Shown piece by piece: positions 33,894 to 42,691 of a DNA stretch of 64,000 nucleotides. Numbering within the stretch: the stretch's first letter is position 1; every line of letters begins with the position of its first letter. Below the pieces are notes generated by a model that ran no database searches, was not told where the DNA came from, and saw only the letters and a program-made list of their open reading frames with translations. The position numbers and the translations under genes are program-made. The stretch comes from Coriobacteriia bacterium (GTDB lineage: Bacteria; Actinomycetota; Coriobacteriia; Anaerosomatales; PALSA-660): positions 1-64,000 of the forward strand of contig JAUSAU010000002.1 of the NCBI GenBank assembly GCA_030652345.1. The letters run 5' to 3'.

Positions 33894-35858
33894 TCAGCGC
33901 TTGACCCGGAACAGCGTGAGCCGCTTGCTCTCGTCCGCGACCTCGAAGAGTTCGGGCTGGTTCCTCATGCTCACCCCGGCCTCGCGCTCGCGCAGCCGCG
34001 ACCTCCAAACGAGCACGTACGTCGCCCCGTAGCGGTCGAGGATGGCCCGACGCTCGGCGACGGTCTCTGTCGGCAGCAGCAGTGAGCGCATGTCGGCCCT
34101 GCGTCGGCGCCCGCTCTTCAGTTCGATCGCGAGCGGGCTGTGACTCCTGGATACGGCCGCGATCCGCACATCGACGAGCGAGGCGAGGTAGTAGCACGTC
34201 TCCGGGTCGCCGGCGATCATCGGGTTGCCATCGCCGAACAACACCCTGAACCTATCGATCGTCTCGTACCCCCACAGGTTGCGGATGTCGCCGTCACGGC
34301 TGCGCCACACCGAGACGTTCATGCCCTGCCGGACCGCGCCGACCCGCTCGGTGAACGTCGTCTGCAGATACGGGAGGGCCAGCAGAGCGGCGATCGCGAG
34401 CGAGGCACCTCCGAGCGCGAGCGCCTGCCTGCCCCCGCGCTCCTCGCGAGCGCGCGCGAGCGCCCAGGCGATCCCGACGAAGAGCGTGAATCCGGTGAGG
34501 GCGGCGAGACGCTCGAGGTTGTAGTACGACCACCGTACGAAGAAGGTCGTCACCGGCGGGAACGCCAGCAGCAACCCGGGCAGGCTCACGATCGCGAAGG
34601 TCGCGGCCGCCGTCCGGTCCCGGCGCACGAGCGCCCAGCCCCCGGACAGCACGGCGAGGGCGAAGGTGAGCCCGAAGGCGATGTCCCCGCCATCGAAGAA
34701 GCGCCCGGCGCGCGTGACGACCAAGGGGCCGATCCGCCACAGCTCGGGCCGCGAGAACGAAGCGGCGGCCACGATCGTCGACCCGCCGACGACACCGAGC
34801 TTGGGGAGCAGGAGCGGCACGGCGAGCGCGACGGTGAATGCGAGGACTCCCGTCACCGCGAGCGCGCCACGCATGTCCGCGGCCCCGTCTCGCACGCGGG
34901 TCCAGGCCACGAGCACCCACGCCCACACGAACGCGGCACCCAGCAGGAGCAGATAGAACTCGGCGTTGCCCACGTGCATGGCGCACACGGTCACGCCGGC
35001 CGCCACGGCCAGTGCCGCAGCGGGCCGCGAGGGGCGCACGATCGTCTCCACGAGCATCGCCAGCGCGAAGGAGATGAGCGCCATCGACAGCCGGTTCGGG
35101 TACCCGAGCGCTCGGAAGTCCGCGAACTGATTGGCGACCAGATAGCCGGCGGTGGCCCACGCCGCGACCCGCGCGTTCCCGCACGCCATGCGCGTCGCCA
35201 GCACGTAGAACGACAACGCGAGGGCGAGCGCTCCGAGCGCCGTGACGCCGGAGAAGAGCTGGGCCATGTCCATCGCGCTCATGCGCGATGTCAGGGCCAT
35301 CATCGTATGGAGCACGCCCGACGACGGGTCGGGCACCACGGTGGCGGTACCGTGGAACGGGTCGGTCACCACGAGCGCGTCGCGGACCAGGAGCGAGCGC
35401 GCAGCGGCGAGGTGATAGAACGTATCGGCGGAGACCTTGAACCACGGCCGCTCGATGAGCGCCATCACCACCGCTGCCAGGCCGAGCAGCAGGCCCGGAC
35501 GGTCGGCTTCGAGGACCGGCTGTCCCTTCGCGAGCGCGAGGCCCCACGCGGAGAGGCCGACGCCGGCGATCACGTACGCCGCGACGCCCGCCACCACCGG
35601 CAGGCCCAGCCGCCCGCCGACGAGCATGATCAGAGTCGCAATGGCGCCGCTGATGGCGAGCGCACCCGGGATCGCAGCGGCCCACCCGAGCCGCAGTCGC
35701 CGCGCGAGAGCCCACGCGAGAACCGCTCCCGGTGCGAGCATGCCGACGAGCGCCACGAGCAGCGCCAGCACGTCGGCCGGGGTCTGCGCGGTCACAGGCC
35801 ACATCGGGAAGGAGCCCGGGGGCTCCGGCGGGACGAGGCGCGGCAGGTTGACGGCCAC
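33894..35858 (-). CDS. Large polytopic membrane protein, probable GT-C-like glycan enzyme
   Basis: A 654-residue protein with about thirteen hydrophobic helices, long loops with WFKVSADTFYHLAAARSLL early, and a 150-residue soluble C-terminal part. The early acidic loop followed by repeated helices resembles GT-C fold glycosyltransferases and related actinobacterial membrane proteins, but I see no specific family signature. It lies three bases after the flippase-like gene and in line with two glycosyltransferases, so a role in lipid-linked sugar or surface polysaccharide assembly is a fair guess. The GTG start at 35858 is weakly supported; ATG 35804 is an alternative. Confidence 0.6.
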   Translation of the reverse strand: MAVNLPRLVPPEPPGSFPMWPVTAQTPADVLALLVALVGMLAPGAVLAWALARRLRLGWAAAIPGALAISGAIATLIMLVGGRLGLPVVAGVAAYVIAGVGLSAWGLALAKGQPVLEADRPGLLLGLAAVVMALIERPWFKVSADTFYHLAAARSLLVRDALVVTDPFHGTATVVPDPSSGVLHTMMALTSRMSAMDMAQLFSGVTALGALALALSFYVLATRMACGNARVAAWATAGYLVANQFADFRALGYPNRLSMALISFALAMLVETIVRPSRPAAALAVAAGVTVCAMHVGNAEFYLLLLGAAFVWAWVLVAWTRVRDGAADMRGALAVTGVLAFTVALAVPLLLPKLGVVGGSTIVAAASFSRPELWRIGPLVVTRAGRFFDGGDIAFGLTFALAVLSGGWALVRRDRTAAATFAIVSLPGLLLAFPPVTTFFVRWSYYNLERLAALTGFTLFVGIAWALARAREERGGRQALALGGASLAIAALLALPYLQTTFTERVGAVRQGMNVSVWRSRDGDIRNLWGYETIDRFRVLFGDGNPMIAGDPETCYYLASLVDVRIAAVSRSHSPLAIELKSGRRRRADMRSLLLPTETVAERRAILDRYGATYVLVWRSRLREREAGVSMRNQPELFEVADESKRLTLFRVKR

Positions 35859-35861
35859 GGG

Positions 35862-36854
35862 CTACGAACCGTCCTCGTCCGGCTCGTCGTCGCCGGCGAG
35901 GGCGGGGTTCGCGTACGGAAGCGCCACCGCCACGGCCGAGAGCGCGAGCTCGAGCAGGGTCGACCAGACGCGGGCCGCCACCGAGATGACGGCGGCAGCG
36001 CCCGCACCCGCGGGCCCGAACGTGAGCTGCAGCATGACGAGCAGGATGCCCTCCCGGACACCGAGGCCCGCCGGCACGAACAAGACGAGCAGTCCACCGA
36101 TCATCGCCGCGGCGTAGGCGCCACCGATCGCAAGCACGTGGCCGGGTAGCGCGAGCGGTGTCAGCGACCGGGCGAAGAGCCAGAACGCCGCCCCGGCGAC
36201 GAACCAGATGCCGCAGTAGTAGGCGACGAGGCCGAGCGTCGCCGTGAAGGTCAGGCGAGGCACGTCCTCCTCGATCTTGAGCAGGCGCATCCCGAGCCGC
36301 ACCACGCGGCCGAAGATCGCCGGGTGCAGCGCTCCCACGATGCCGGCGGCGAGCACGACCATCGACCAGCGCGGTACGCCGGGAGGCAGCTCGGCGCCGA
36401 TGAAGGTCGTCGCCAGGAACATCAGTGCGCCGCCCGCGACGCTCACGCCGCTCTCGATGACGGAGGCCACGAGTGCGGCGTGCCGATCGACTCCGGCGCG
36501 CTTGGCCATCGCGATCTTGCCCGCGACCTGCCAGATGCCGCCCGGAAGGTACTTGCCGAGGTTCGCGCCGAACGAGAGCTTGAGGACGTCGCGGTAGTGC
36601 GGCCGGTAGCCGAGCGCGCGCAGGACGAGCGCCAGCCCGCCGACGAAGAGCAGGTAGTAGACGAGCAGGACCGCCCAGGCGGCGGCGAGGTAGCCGAATG
36701 AGAACTCGAGCGTCGCGAACCCGGAGCGTTCGAGACTGCCGGAGAGCGACTGCCAGACGAAGTAGACGATCGCGACGGCGAGCACGGCCTGCGCGGCGCG
36801 GACGAGCCACCCGGCGACAGTGGGATCGATGCGGGGAGCTCGCGGCTCAGCCAC
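35862..36854 (-). CDS. Lysylphosphatidylglycerol synthase-type / UPF0104 flippase-like membrane protein
   Basis: A 330-residue protein with about eight membrane helices. The segment LKLSFGANLGKYLPGGIWQV with G-K-x-x-P is the hallmark of the AglD/YbhN/MprF flippase-like family, whose members move lipid-linked substrates across the membrane. The late FVPAGLGVREGILLVML is also family-typical. The GTG at 36854 has GGAGGGG six bases upstream and overlaps the end of the upstream glycosyltransferase gene by eight bases. With two glycosyltransferases before it, it likely helps export or place a glycolipid. Confidence 0.82.
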   Translation of the reverse strand: MAEPRAPRIDPTVAGWLVRAAQAVLAVAIVYFVWQSLSGSLERSGFATLEFSFGYLAAAWAVLLVYYLLFVGGLALVLRALGYRPHYRDVLKLSFGANLGKYLPGGIWQVAGKIAMAKRAGVDRHAALVASVIESGVSVAGGALMFLATTFIGAELPPGVPRWSMVVLAAGIVGALHPAIFGRVVRLGMRLLKIEEDVPRLTFTATLGLVAYYCGIWFVAGAAFWLFARSLTPLALPGHVLAIGGAYAAAMIGGLLVLFVPAGLGVREGILLVMLQLTFGPAGAGAAAVISVAARVWSTLLELALSAVAVALPYANPALAGDDEPDEDGS

Positions 36855-38055
36855 GCCGGCCCCCTCCGGCCGCCGCTTCGATCGCCTCTCGGTAGATGCG
36901 CTCGTGCCGCTCGGCGATCGTGTCCCAGGTGAGGCGGGCGGCCACGCGTTCGCGCCCCTCACGGGAGAGCATCGCTCGCAGACCGCTGCCGAGCATCACG
37001 TGCATCATCGCCTCGGCGAGCCCCGCGACGTCGCCTGCCTCGACGAGCTGACCGTCGTCGCCGAGCAGGTCCGGCACGCCACCGACGCGCGTGCCCACCA
37101 CCGGCGTTCCGAGCGCGAGCGCCTCTGTGACGGAGAGCGGACTGCCCTCCGCATGGCTCGCCAGGACGAAGCAGTCGGCCGCGGCGATCGCATCGAGCGT
37201 CGATGCGTGGTCCTGAGCTCCGCGGAAGTCGATCCGGTCGGCCACGCCGCCCGCGACCGCGCGCTCACGCAGCGCGCCTTCCTCGGGACCGGTCCCGACG
37301 AGCACGAGCCGCACGTCATCGTGGGCCCGCGCGACACGGACGAACGCCTCGAGGAGCTCGTGAACGCCCTTGCCCGCGATGAGGCGACCGGCGTAGAGGA
37401 ACGTGAACGGCGCCCCGGCGGCCGGTTCGAGGCGCGGCCGCTCGAGGAGTCCGCGCGGCACGCCCGACGGGATCGTTGAGACCACCCCGGTGTACGCACC
37501 GGACGCGCGAAGGAAGTCGGCCTGATCGCGGGCCACGGTCACCACCCGATCGGCCGCCGCCAGGCCACGGTCGAGCAGAGCGCGCCACACGCCGCCGCCT
37601 CGCGCGAGCGAGACGTCCGACCCGTGCAGTGTGACGACAGAGGGCGCTGCGCGCAGCGAGCGGGCAGAGATCGCGGCGGTCGGCGCCCACTGGGCGTGGA
37701 TCACATCCGCCCCCGCGGCCTCGCGTGCGACCGCGCGCGCGAGCGCGCGCGAGAACAGGGGCAGCGCCAGCCAGGCTCGGGCGTCGCGGCGCAGATTGGT
37801 CGCGATGCCGTCACCGTAGGCGACGAGCTCGATCGGTTCGGGTGCATAGCGGAAACGCCTCACCGTCACGCCGTCGAGCTCCTCGGCCTCGGCGACGCCG
37901 GGCGCATGGGGAGCGACGACCGTGACACGGTGCCCCCGCGCGACGACAGCGGACGCGAGGGAGTGCACGAAATGGCCTGAGAAGTCGCCGTCGCGAAGCG
38001 GATACGAGGTCGTGGCGACGAGGATGCTGAGCGTGCCGCCGGCCTCGTCGCTCAT
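36847..38055 (-). CDS. Glycosyltransferase family 4 protein
   Basis: A 402-residue GT-B enzyme. The N-terminal domain starts LSILVATTSYPLRDGDFSGH with the DFSGHFV loop. The C-terminal domain has FLYAGRLIAGKGVHELLEAF, LVGTGPEEGALR and the nucleotide-sugar motif SHAEGSPLSVTEALALGTPV, an E-x7-E pattern. It transfers an activated sugar to a lipid or glycan acceptor in the cytoplasm. The ATG at 38055 overlaps the stop of the upstream family 2 gene (ATGA), and its own end overlaps the flippase-like gene. Confidence 0.9.
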   Translation of the reverse strand: MSDEAGGTLSILVATTSYPLRDGDFSGHFVHSLASAVVARGHRVTVVAPHAPGVAEAEELDGVTVRRFRYAPEPIELVAYGDGIATNLRRDARAWLALPLFSRALARAVAREAAGADVIHAQWAPTAAISARSLRAAPSVVTLHGSDVSLARGGGVWRALLDRGLAAADRVVTVARDQADFLRASGAYTGVVSTIPSGVPRGLLERPRLEPAAGAPFTFLYAGRLIAGKGVHELLEAFVRVARAHDDVRLVLVGTGPEEGALRERAVAGGVADRIDFRGAQDHASTLDAIAAADCFVLASHAEGSPLSVTEALALGTPVVGTRVGGVPDLLGDDGQLVEAGDVAGLAEAMMHVMLGSGLRAMLSREGRERVAARLTWDTIAERHERIYREAIEAAAGGGRRG

Positions 38056-39002
38056 CGCAGGTCCCGGTTGTGTTCCATGTCGAACCACATGGCGAAGAAG
38101 AGGAACTGCAGCCCCGAGATCAACAGCAGGGCCGAGAGGACGACGGTCGCCTGCGACAGGGGCCGCCCCTGGACGCGGGCGATGACCTGGAGCACGCCGA
38201 AGTAGAAGCCGACGAGCGAGAAGGCCATACCGGTGATGTAGAAGAGCACGAGCGGATGCGTGTCGCGGATGACGTACTTCTGGAACATGCGGTACCAGAA
38301 GCGCCGGAAGAGCAGCCACGAGATCGTCGGGATGACCTTCCACAGCCGGATGCCGCTGCGCTCACCGACGTCGTAGACCGGATGGATCGGCACGTCGCGG
38401 ACACGGAAATCATAGATGTTGAGCTGGACCAGCATGTCGTTCGGGAACCCGTAGCGCGGGTAGAGCGCGTCGAGGTCGATGGTGGACAGCGCGCGCAGGT
38501 TGGCCACGGTGTAACCGGTCTGCGAGTCCGCGATGTTCCAGTAGCCCGAGACGATCTTCGTCATGAGCGAGAGTGCCGAGTTGCCCAGATACCGGACCTT
38601 CGGGATCTTGCGCCACGACTCGCCCGTGAAGAGGCGGTTGCCCTTGGAGTAGTCGATCTCGCCCGCGGCCACCGGATCGAGCAGGGCCGGCAGGTCCGCC
38701 GGGTCCATCTGGGCATCGCCGGCCATGACGGCCGTCATCTCGATCTGCTCCTCGACCGCGGCCTTGTAGCCCGTCACGATCGCCGCACCCACACCACCGT
38801 TGCGCTCGTGGACGATGAGGCGGACGCGCTCGGGCATGCGCTCCACGTAGCCGCGCACGACCTCCACGGTGGCATCGGAACTCACGTCGTCGACGATGAT
38901 GATCCGGTCGACGAAGTCCGGCATGGTGTCGATGACCCTGCCGATCTGCGTCGCCTCGTTGTGGCACGGGACGACGACCCCGACGGTTCGGCTCTTGTAC
39001 AT
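38052..39002 (-). CDS. Glycosyltransferase family 2, dolichyl/polyprenyl-phosphate sugar synthase-like
   Basis: A 316-residue enzyme. The GT-A domain begins TVGVVVPCHNEATQIGRVID with VDDVSSDAT and the metal site MAGDAQMDPADL (D-x-Q). Two C-terminal membrane helices (LVLFYITGMAFSLVGFYFGV and VVLSALLLISGLQFLFFAMW) resemble GtrB/Dpm1-type enzymes that load a sugar onto polyprenyl phosphate. The ATG at 39002 precedes the core strand directly. It is the first gene of a four-gene minus-strand set for glycolipid assembly. Confidence 0.88.
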   Translation of the reverse strand: MYKSRTVGVVVPCHNEATQIGRVIDTMPDFVDRIIIVDDVSSDATVEVVRGYVERMPERVRLIVHERNGGVGAAIVTGYKAAVEEQIEMTAVMAGDAQMDPADLPALLDPVAAGEIDYSKGNRLFTGESWRKIPKVRYLGNSALSLMTKIVSGYWNIADSQTGYTVANLRALSTIDLDALYPRYGFPNDMLVQLNIYDFRVRDVPIHPVYDVGERSGIRLWKVIPTISWLLFRRFWYRMFQKYVIRDTHPLVLFYITGMAFSLVGFYFGVLQVIARVQGRPLSQATVVLSALLLISGLQFLFFAMWFDMEHNRDLR

Positions 39003-39116
39003 CTGCGGAGTTCCCCCGGTGTGGTGGTCGCGGCACGATGTCCGGACCGGCGAACACGCCCCGACGCGGCGATTATACCGTTCGGCGCCGGCCACACCGT
39101 CGCCGGCGCGCGTCCG

Positions 39117-39764
39117 TCACCGATTCGGAACCCGCACGCCGGAGCCGGCGGCGAGCAGTTCCGCGACGTCCGCGTCACTCAGTTGCGGGAAGTGCTCGTA
39201 GAAGGCGCCGACGGCCCGAAAGCCGCCGGGTGTCGAGAGGGCAATGATCGCATCGGCCTCGGGAGCAAGGGATGCGAGCGCTCCCGGTGCCACGACGGGT
39301 GAGGCGAGCACGACCCGGCGCGCGCCCCGGGAGCGCAGCCACCGAATGGCGGCCAGCGCGGTCAGCCCGGTCGCGATCCCGTCGTCCACCACGATGACGG
39401 TACGCTCCGCCAGCTCGGGAGCCGGCCGCTGCCCGCGATACTCGGCCAGACGCCGCAACGTTTCCGCGTGCTCTACTCCGGCCGCCGCAGTCAGGCCGTC
39501 TCGGCTCACGCCGGCGCCCGGGTTCTCATAGACGTTCCCGTCAGGATCCACCGAGCCCGCCGCGAACTCGGGGTTCCCGGGATGCCCGACCTTGCGCACG
39601 ACCACGACGTCGAGCGGCGCGGCGAGCGCGTCGGCGACACCTCGTGCCACCTCGACTCCGCCGCGCGGGATCCCGAGGACGACGACGTCGTCCCGCTCCG
39701 CGTAGCCGGTGCGCACCAGGTCCTCACCCAACGCTCGTCCCGCCTCGGCCCTGTCGCGCCACAT
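39117..39764 (-). CDS. Phosphoribosyltransferase domain protein
   Basis: A 215-residue cytoplasmic protein of the type I PRTase fold. It shows LGIPRGGVEVARGVADAL and VVVVRKVGHPGNPEFAAGSV near the N terminus, and the PRPP-binding loop VIVVDDGIATGLTA. This family is common and often stands alone; the base or acceptor used is not known. The ATG at 39764 is taken; GTG 39773 is three codons upstream. It lies 39 bases after the ArsR gene on the same strand. Confidence 0.85.
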   Translation of the reverse strand: MWRDRAEAGRALGEDLVRTGYAERDDVVVLGIPRGGVEVARGVADALAAPLDVVVVRKVGHPGNPEFAAGSVDPDGNVYENPGAGVSRDGLTAAAGVEHAETLRRLAEYRGQRPAPELAERTVIVVDDGIATGLTALAAIRWLRSRGARRVVLASPVVAPGALASLAPEADAIIALSTPGGFRAVGAFYEHFPQLSDADVAELLAAGSGVRVPNR

Positions 39765-39803
39765 GGCTACCACCCCCGTTGCGGGTTGTACCCGCCGTGG
39801 CGC

Positions 39804-40145
39804 CTAGAGACCCGTCAGCTCGCCCGCGACCGCCCGAAGCGCCTCGCGCTCGAGCCGGTAGTAGACCCACAGACCGCGCTTGCTCGCCGAGACGAGGCCC
39901 GCCTTCACGAGCACCGACATGTGGTGCGAGATCGTGGACGGCGCGAGTTCGAGCGCGTCGGCGAGCTTGCAGGCGCAGACCTCGGCCGGGCAGCACTCCC
40001 CCGCCTCGGAGGTGTGCTCCGCGACGATGCGGAGAAGCTCGCGGCGCTGGGCCGACGCGAGCGCCTTGAAGGCCGCGGCGAGCGCCTCGTCCTCGACGAC
40101 CGTCCGCGGCGCGCAGTCCCCGCCGCAGGCGCAGGTGTCGCTCAT
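39804..40145 (-). CDS. arsR: ArsR family metalloregulator
   Basis: A 113-residue winged-helix repressor. The recognition region is LELAPSTISHHMSVLVKAGL and the wing VSASKRGLWVYYRL. Cysteines cluster just before the recognition helix (ECCPAEVCACKL) and at the N terminus (DTCACGGDC), suitable for As(III) or similar soft metalloids. The pattern differs from the classical ELCVCDL. The ATG overlaps the stop of the flavin reductase gene (ATGA), so the two are co-expressed, probably repressed at the palindrome at 40769-40786. Confidence 0.88.
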   Translation of the reverse strand: MSDTCACGGDCAPRTVVEDEALAAAFKALASAQRRELLRIVAEHTSEAGECCPAEVCACKLADALELAPSTISHHMSVLVKAGLVSASKRGLWVYYRLEREALRAVAGELTGL

Positions 40146-40720
40146 GACTGCTCCTTCAGCGGGATGCCGACGCTGTAGGCGTCCGCGACCTTCGGGCCGA
40201 GCCCGCGGTACTCACGCGAGCCGGGGATGTAGACGAGCGGGTCGAGCAGGCCCACGTCCACGGTCTTCCCGTCCTCAGCGAGGATCTCCTCGTCGGCGTG
40301 CGTCTCGACGATCTCGCCCATGACCAGGCGGTACTCGCCCATCTCCTGCACGCCCACGACGCGGCACTCGATGTTGAACGGGCACTCGGCGACCATCGGC
40401 GCCCCCGTCACGGTGCCGGCCACCGCGGTGATGCCGGCCGCACCGAACTTGTCGGTGTCGCGCCCGGAGACGATGCCGCAGAAATCCACGATCGCCTCCT
40501 GCCCGACCCGCGGCACGTTGACGCTGAAGACGCCGCTCGCCTCGATGAGCTCGAGCGTGTTGCGCGTGGCGCGAACGGCCATCCCGATGGTCGGCGGCGT
40601 GCCCGAGACCATCCCGATCCATGCGACGGTGAAGACGCCCCGGCGACCCTCGTGCGCGGCGGCCACGAGCGGCGTGGGCATCGGGTAGAGCAGCGGCTTG
40701 GCCGACAGTTGTTTCTTCAT
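40142..40720 (-). CDS. Flavin reductase-like domain protein
   Basis: A 192-residue FMN-binding split-barrel protein of the flavin reductase family (PLLYPMPTPLVAAAHEGRRG, AWIGMVSGTPPTIGMAVR, SGVFSVNVPRVGQ, NIECRVVGVQEMGEYRLVMG). Relatives reduce free flavin or act as ferric or quinone reductases; in an arsenic context they could supply electrons, but that is inference. It is translationally coupled to arsR and divergent from the phosphoesterase/ACR3 pair, with the palindromic operator in between. Confidence 0.85.
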   Translation of the reverse strand: MKKQLSAKPLLYPMPTPLVAAAHEGRRGVFTVAWIGMVSGTPPTIGMAVRATRNTLELIEASGVFSVNVPRVGQEAIVDFCGIVSGRDTDKFGAAGITAVAGTVTGAPMVAECPFNIECRVVGVQEMGEYRLVMGEIVETHADEEILAEDGKTVDVGLLDPLVYIPGSREYRGLGPKVADAYSVGIPLKEQS

Positions 40721-40753
40721 CGTGAAACCTCTCGCATCTGTGGCAAACGGACG

Positions 40754-40797
40754 GCCTCCTGCAGTATAGTTCGAAACATATCGAACCAGTAGGAGGC
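40754..40797. promoter_or_regulatory. Nested palindrome, probable ArsR operator
   Basis: The inner inverted repeat GTTCGA-AACATA-TCGAAC is at 40769-40786, and the outer repeat GCCTCCT (40754-40760) pairs with AGGAGGC (40791-40797). A TATAGT box (plus) and a TATACT box (minus) overlap the left side. AGGAGG is also the ribosome site of the plus-strand gene at 40805. Shape, size and position suit an ArsR dimer controlling both directions. Confidence 0.65.
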
Positions 40798-40804
40798 TCT
40801 TCCC

Positions 40805-41563
40805 GTGCGTCGTATCGCTCTCTTCTCAGACATCCACGGTAACACCGCGGCGCTCGACGCTGTCCTGGGCGACATGGACGCGTGCGGGATCACCGAGCGC
40901 TACTGCCTGGGCGATCTCGTGGGCTACGGCCCCGATCCCGCGGGGGTCGTCGACCGCATCCGTTCGCTCGGTGTCCCGACGATCATGGGCAACTACGACG
41001 ACGGCATCGGCAACCGGCGAGGTGAGTGCGGCTGCTACTACGCCACGGATCAGGCCCGCTCCGACGGCGCCGCATCGTACGCGTTCACCGAGCCGCTGAT
41101 CGACGACGAGCGCGCAGCGTGGCTCGCGGCGCTTCCGCACGAGATCCGACTCGATCTCAAGGGCACGCGCGTCCTGCTCGCGCACGGCTCGCCGCGCAAG
41201 ATCAACGAGTACCTCCTGCCTGACCGCACCGACGAGCAGCTCGTCCGGCTGGCGGTCGCCGCGGATGCTGACGTCGTCTGCGTCGGACACGTCCACGTCC
41301 CCTATCACCGCGTGCTGAGCGCCGAAGACGGGCGCCGCATCGACTACGTGAGCTCCGGCTCCGTCGGCAAGCCCAAGGACGGCGACCCGCGCGCGTGCTG
41401 GGTCGAGCTCATCATCGGCGACGCGGGTGAGATCGACGCCACATTCCACCGGGTCGCGTACGACATCGAAAGGGTGGCCGCCGCGATGCTCGCGGCCGGC
41501 CTGCCCGACATCATTGGCCGACGCGCTTCGGCGCGCCTGAACACGAACGGGTGGTCCGCGTGA
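40805..41563 (+). CDS. Metallophosphoesterase (YfcE/MJ0936-like)
   Basis: A 252-residue calcineurin-fold phosphodiesterase or phosphatase. The metal ligands are visible as [30 protein letters not shown] and VGHVHVPY. These proteins hydrolyse phosphodiester or phosphomonoester bonds; the physiological substrate is unknown. The GTG at 40805 follows AGGAGG by about eight bases. It is coupled to the ACR3 gene through a GTGA overlap, so it belongs to the arsenite-resistance operon by position. A protective role in that operon is inferred. Confidence 0.85.
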   Translation: MRRIALFSDIHGNTAALDAVLGDMDACGITERYCLGDLVGYGPDPAGVVDRIRSLGVPTIMGNYDDGIGNRRGECGCYYATDQARSDGAASYAFTEPLIDDERAAWLAALPHEIRLDLKGTRVLLAHGSPRKINEYLLPDRTDEQLVRLAVAADADVVCVGHVHVPYHRVLSAEDGRRIDYVSSGSVGKPKDGDPRACWVELIIGDAGEIDATFHRVAYDIERVAAAMLAAGLPDIIGRRASARLNTNGWSA

Positions 41564-42663
41564 CAGAACAGTCCGTCGTCAAGCGCCTGAGTTTCCTCGA
41601 CCGCTATCTCACCGTGTGGATCTTCGCGGCGATGGCGGTGGGCGTGGGGATCGGATTCCTGATCCCCGGCGTCTCCGGTTTCGTCAATTCGCTCAGCGTG
41701 GGGACGACGAACATCCCGATCGCCATCGGGCTCATCGTGATGATGTTCCCGCCGCTCGCGAAGGTGCGCTACGAGGACCTGCCCGACGTCTTCCGCGACT
41801 GGAAGGTCTTCGCACTGGCCGTCCTGCTCAACTGGGTCATCGCACCCGCGCTGATGTTCGGCCTTGCCGCCACCTTCATGCGCGGGAACGCCGAGTACTT
41901 CGCGGGACTCGTGCTCATCGGCATCGCGCCGTGCATCGCCATGGTGATCGTATGGAACGAGCTCGCCGGCGGTGACAACGAGTACGCGGCGGGGCTGGTC
42001 GCCTTCAACGCACTCATGCAGGTCTTCTTCTACAGCATCTACGCGTGGTTCCTGCTCACGGTCGCGCCGCCGCTCGTGGGGCTGAGTTCGGTGGTCGTCA
42101 ACGTCACCATCGGACAGATCGCGACGACGGTCTTCATCTACCTCGGCATCCCCTTCCTCGCCGGCTTCACGTTCAGGTCGCTGCTGGTGCGCGCGAAGGG
42201 GACCGAGTGGTACCACCGCGAGGTCGTGCCGCGCATCTCGCCCATGACGCTCATTGCGCTGCTCTTCACGATCGTCGTGATGTTCTCGCTCAAGGGCTCC
42301 ACGATCGTCAACAACCCGCTCGACGTGGTCGGCATCGCCATCCCGCTGGTGCTCTACTTCCTGCTGATGTTCTTCGGGACGTTCTTCGCGCTCCGCGCCG
42401 CCGGCGCCCCTTACCGCAAGACGGTCACCATCTCGCTCACGGCATCCAGCAACAACTTCGAACTGGCGATCGCGGTGGCAGTGGCGCTGTCGGCCAGCAT
42501 CGGCGCGGGTGCCGGGTTCGCCGCGGTCATCGGCCCGCTGATCGAGGTGCCGGTGCTGATCGGACTCGTGAACGTGGCGCTGTGGCTCGGGAAGCGCTAC
42601 TTCCCCGGGGAGTTCGAGTCACCGGCCGCGGTGTGCCCAGCCGTGGACGGGGACTGCGACTGA
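41560..42663 (+). CDS. acr3: Arsenite efflux permease of the ACR3 family
   Basis: A 367-residue polytopic transporter with about ten helices. It matches ACR3: [40 protein letters not shown], the essential membrane cysteine region [20 protein letters not shown], and [18 protein letters not shown]. It exports arsenite by proton exchange without an ATPase partner. The tail CPAVDGDCD carries two cysteines that could bind the metalloid. GTG 41560 overlaps the phosphoesterase stop (GTGA); GTG 41551 is three codons longer. It should be induced with the phosphoesterase through ArsR. Confidence 0.94.
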   Translation: MTEQSVVKRLSFLDRYLTVWIFAAMAVGVGIGFLIPGVSGFVNSLSVGTTNIPIAIGLIVMMFPPLAKVRYEDLPDVFRDWKVFALAVLLNWVIAPALMFGLAATFMRGNAEYFAGLVLIGIAPCIAMVIVWNELAGGDNEYAAGLVAFNALMQVFFYSIYAWFLLTVAPPLVGLSSVVVNVTIGQIATTVFIYLGIPFLAGFTFRSLLVRAKGTEWYHREVVPRISPMTLIALLFTIVVMFSLKGSTIVNNPLDVVGIAIPLVLYFLLMFFGTFFALRAAGAPYRKTVTISLTASSNNFELAIAVAVALSASIGAGAGFAAVIGPLIEVPVLIGLVNVALWLGKRYFPGEFESPAAVCPAVDGDCD

Positions 42664-42691
42664 GGGCCTGAACGCCGGCGTCAGAGGACGC

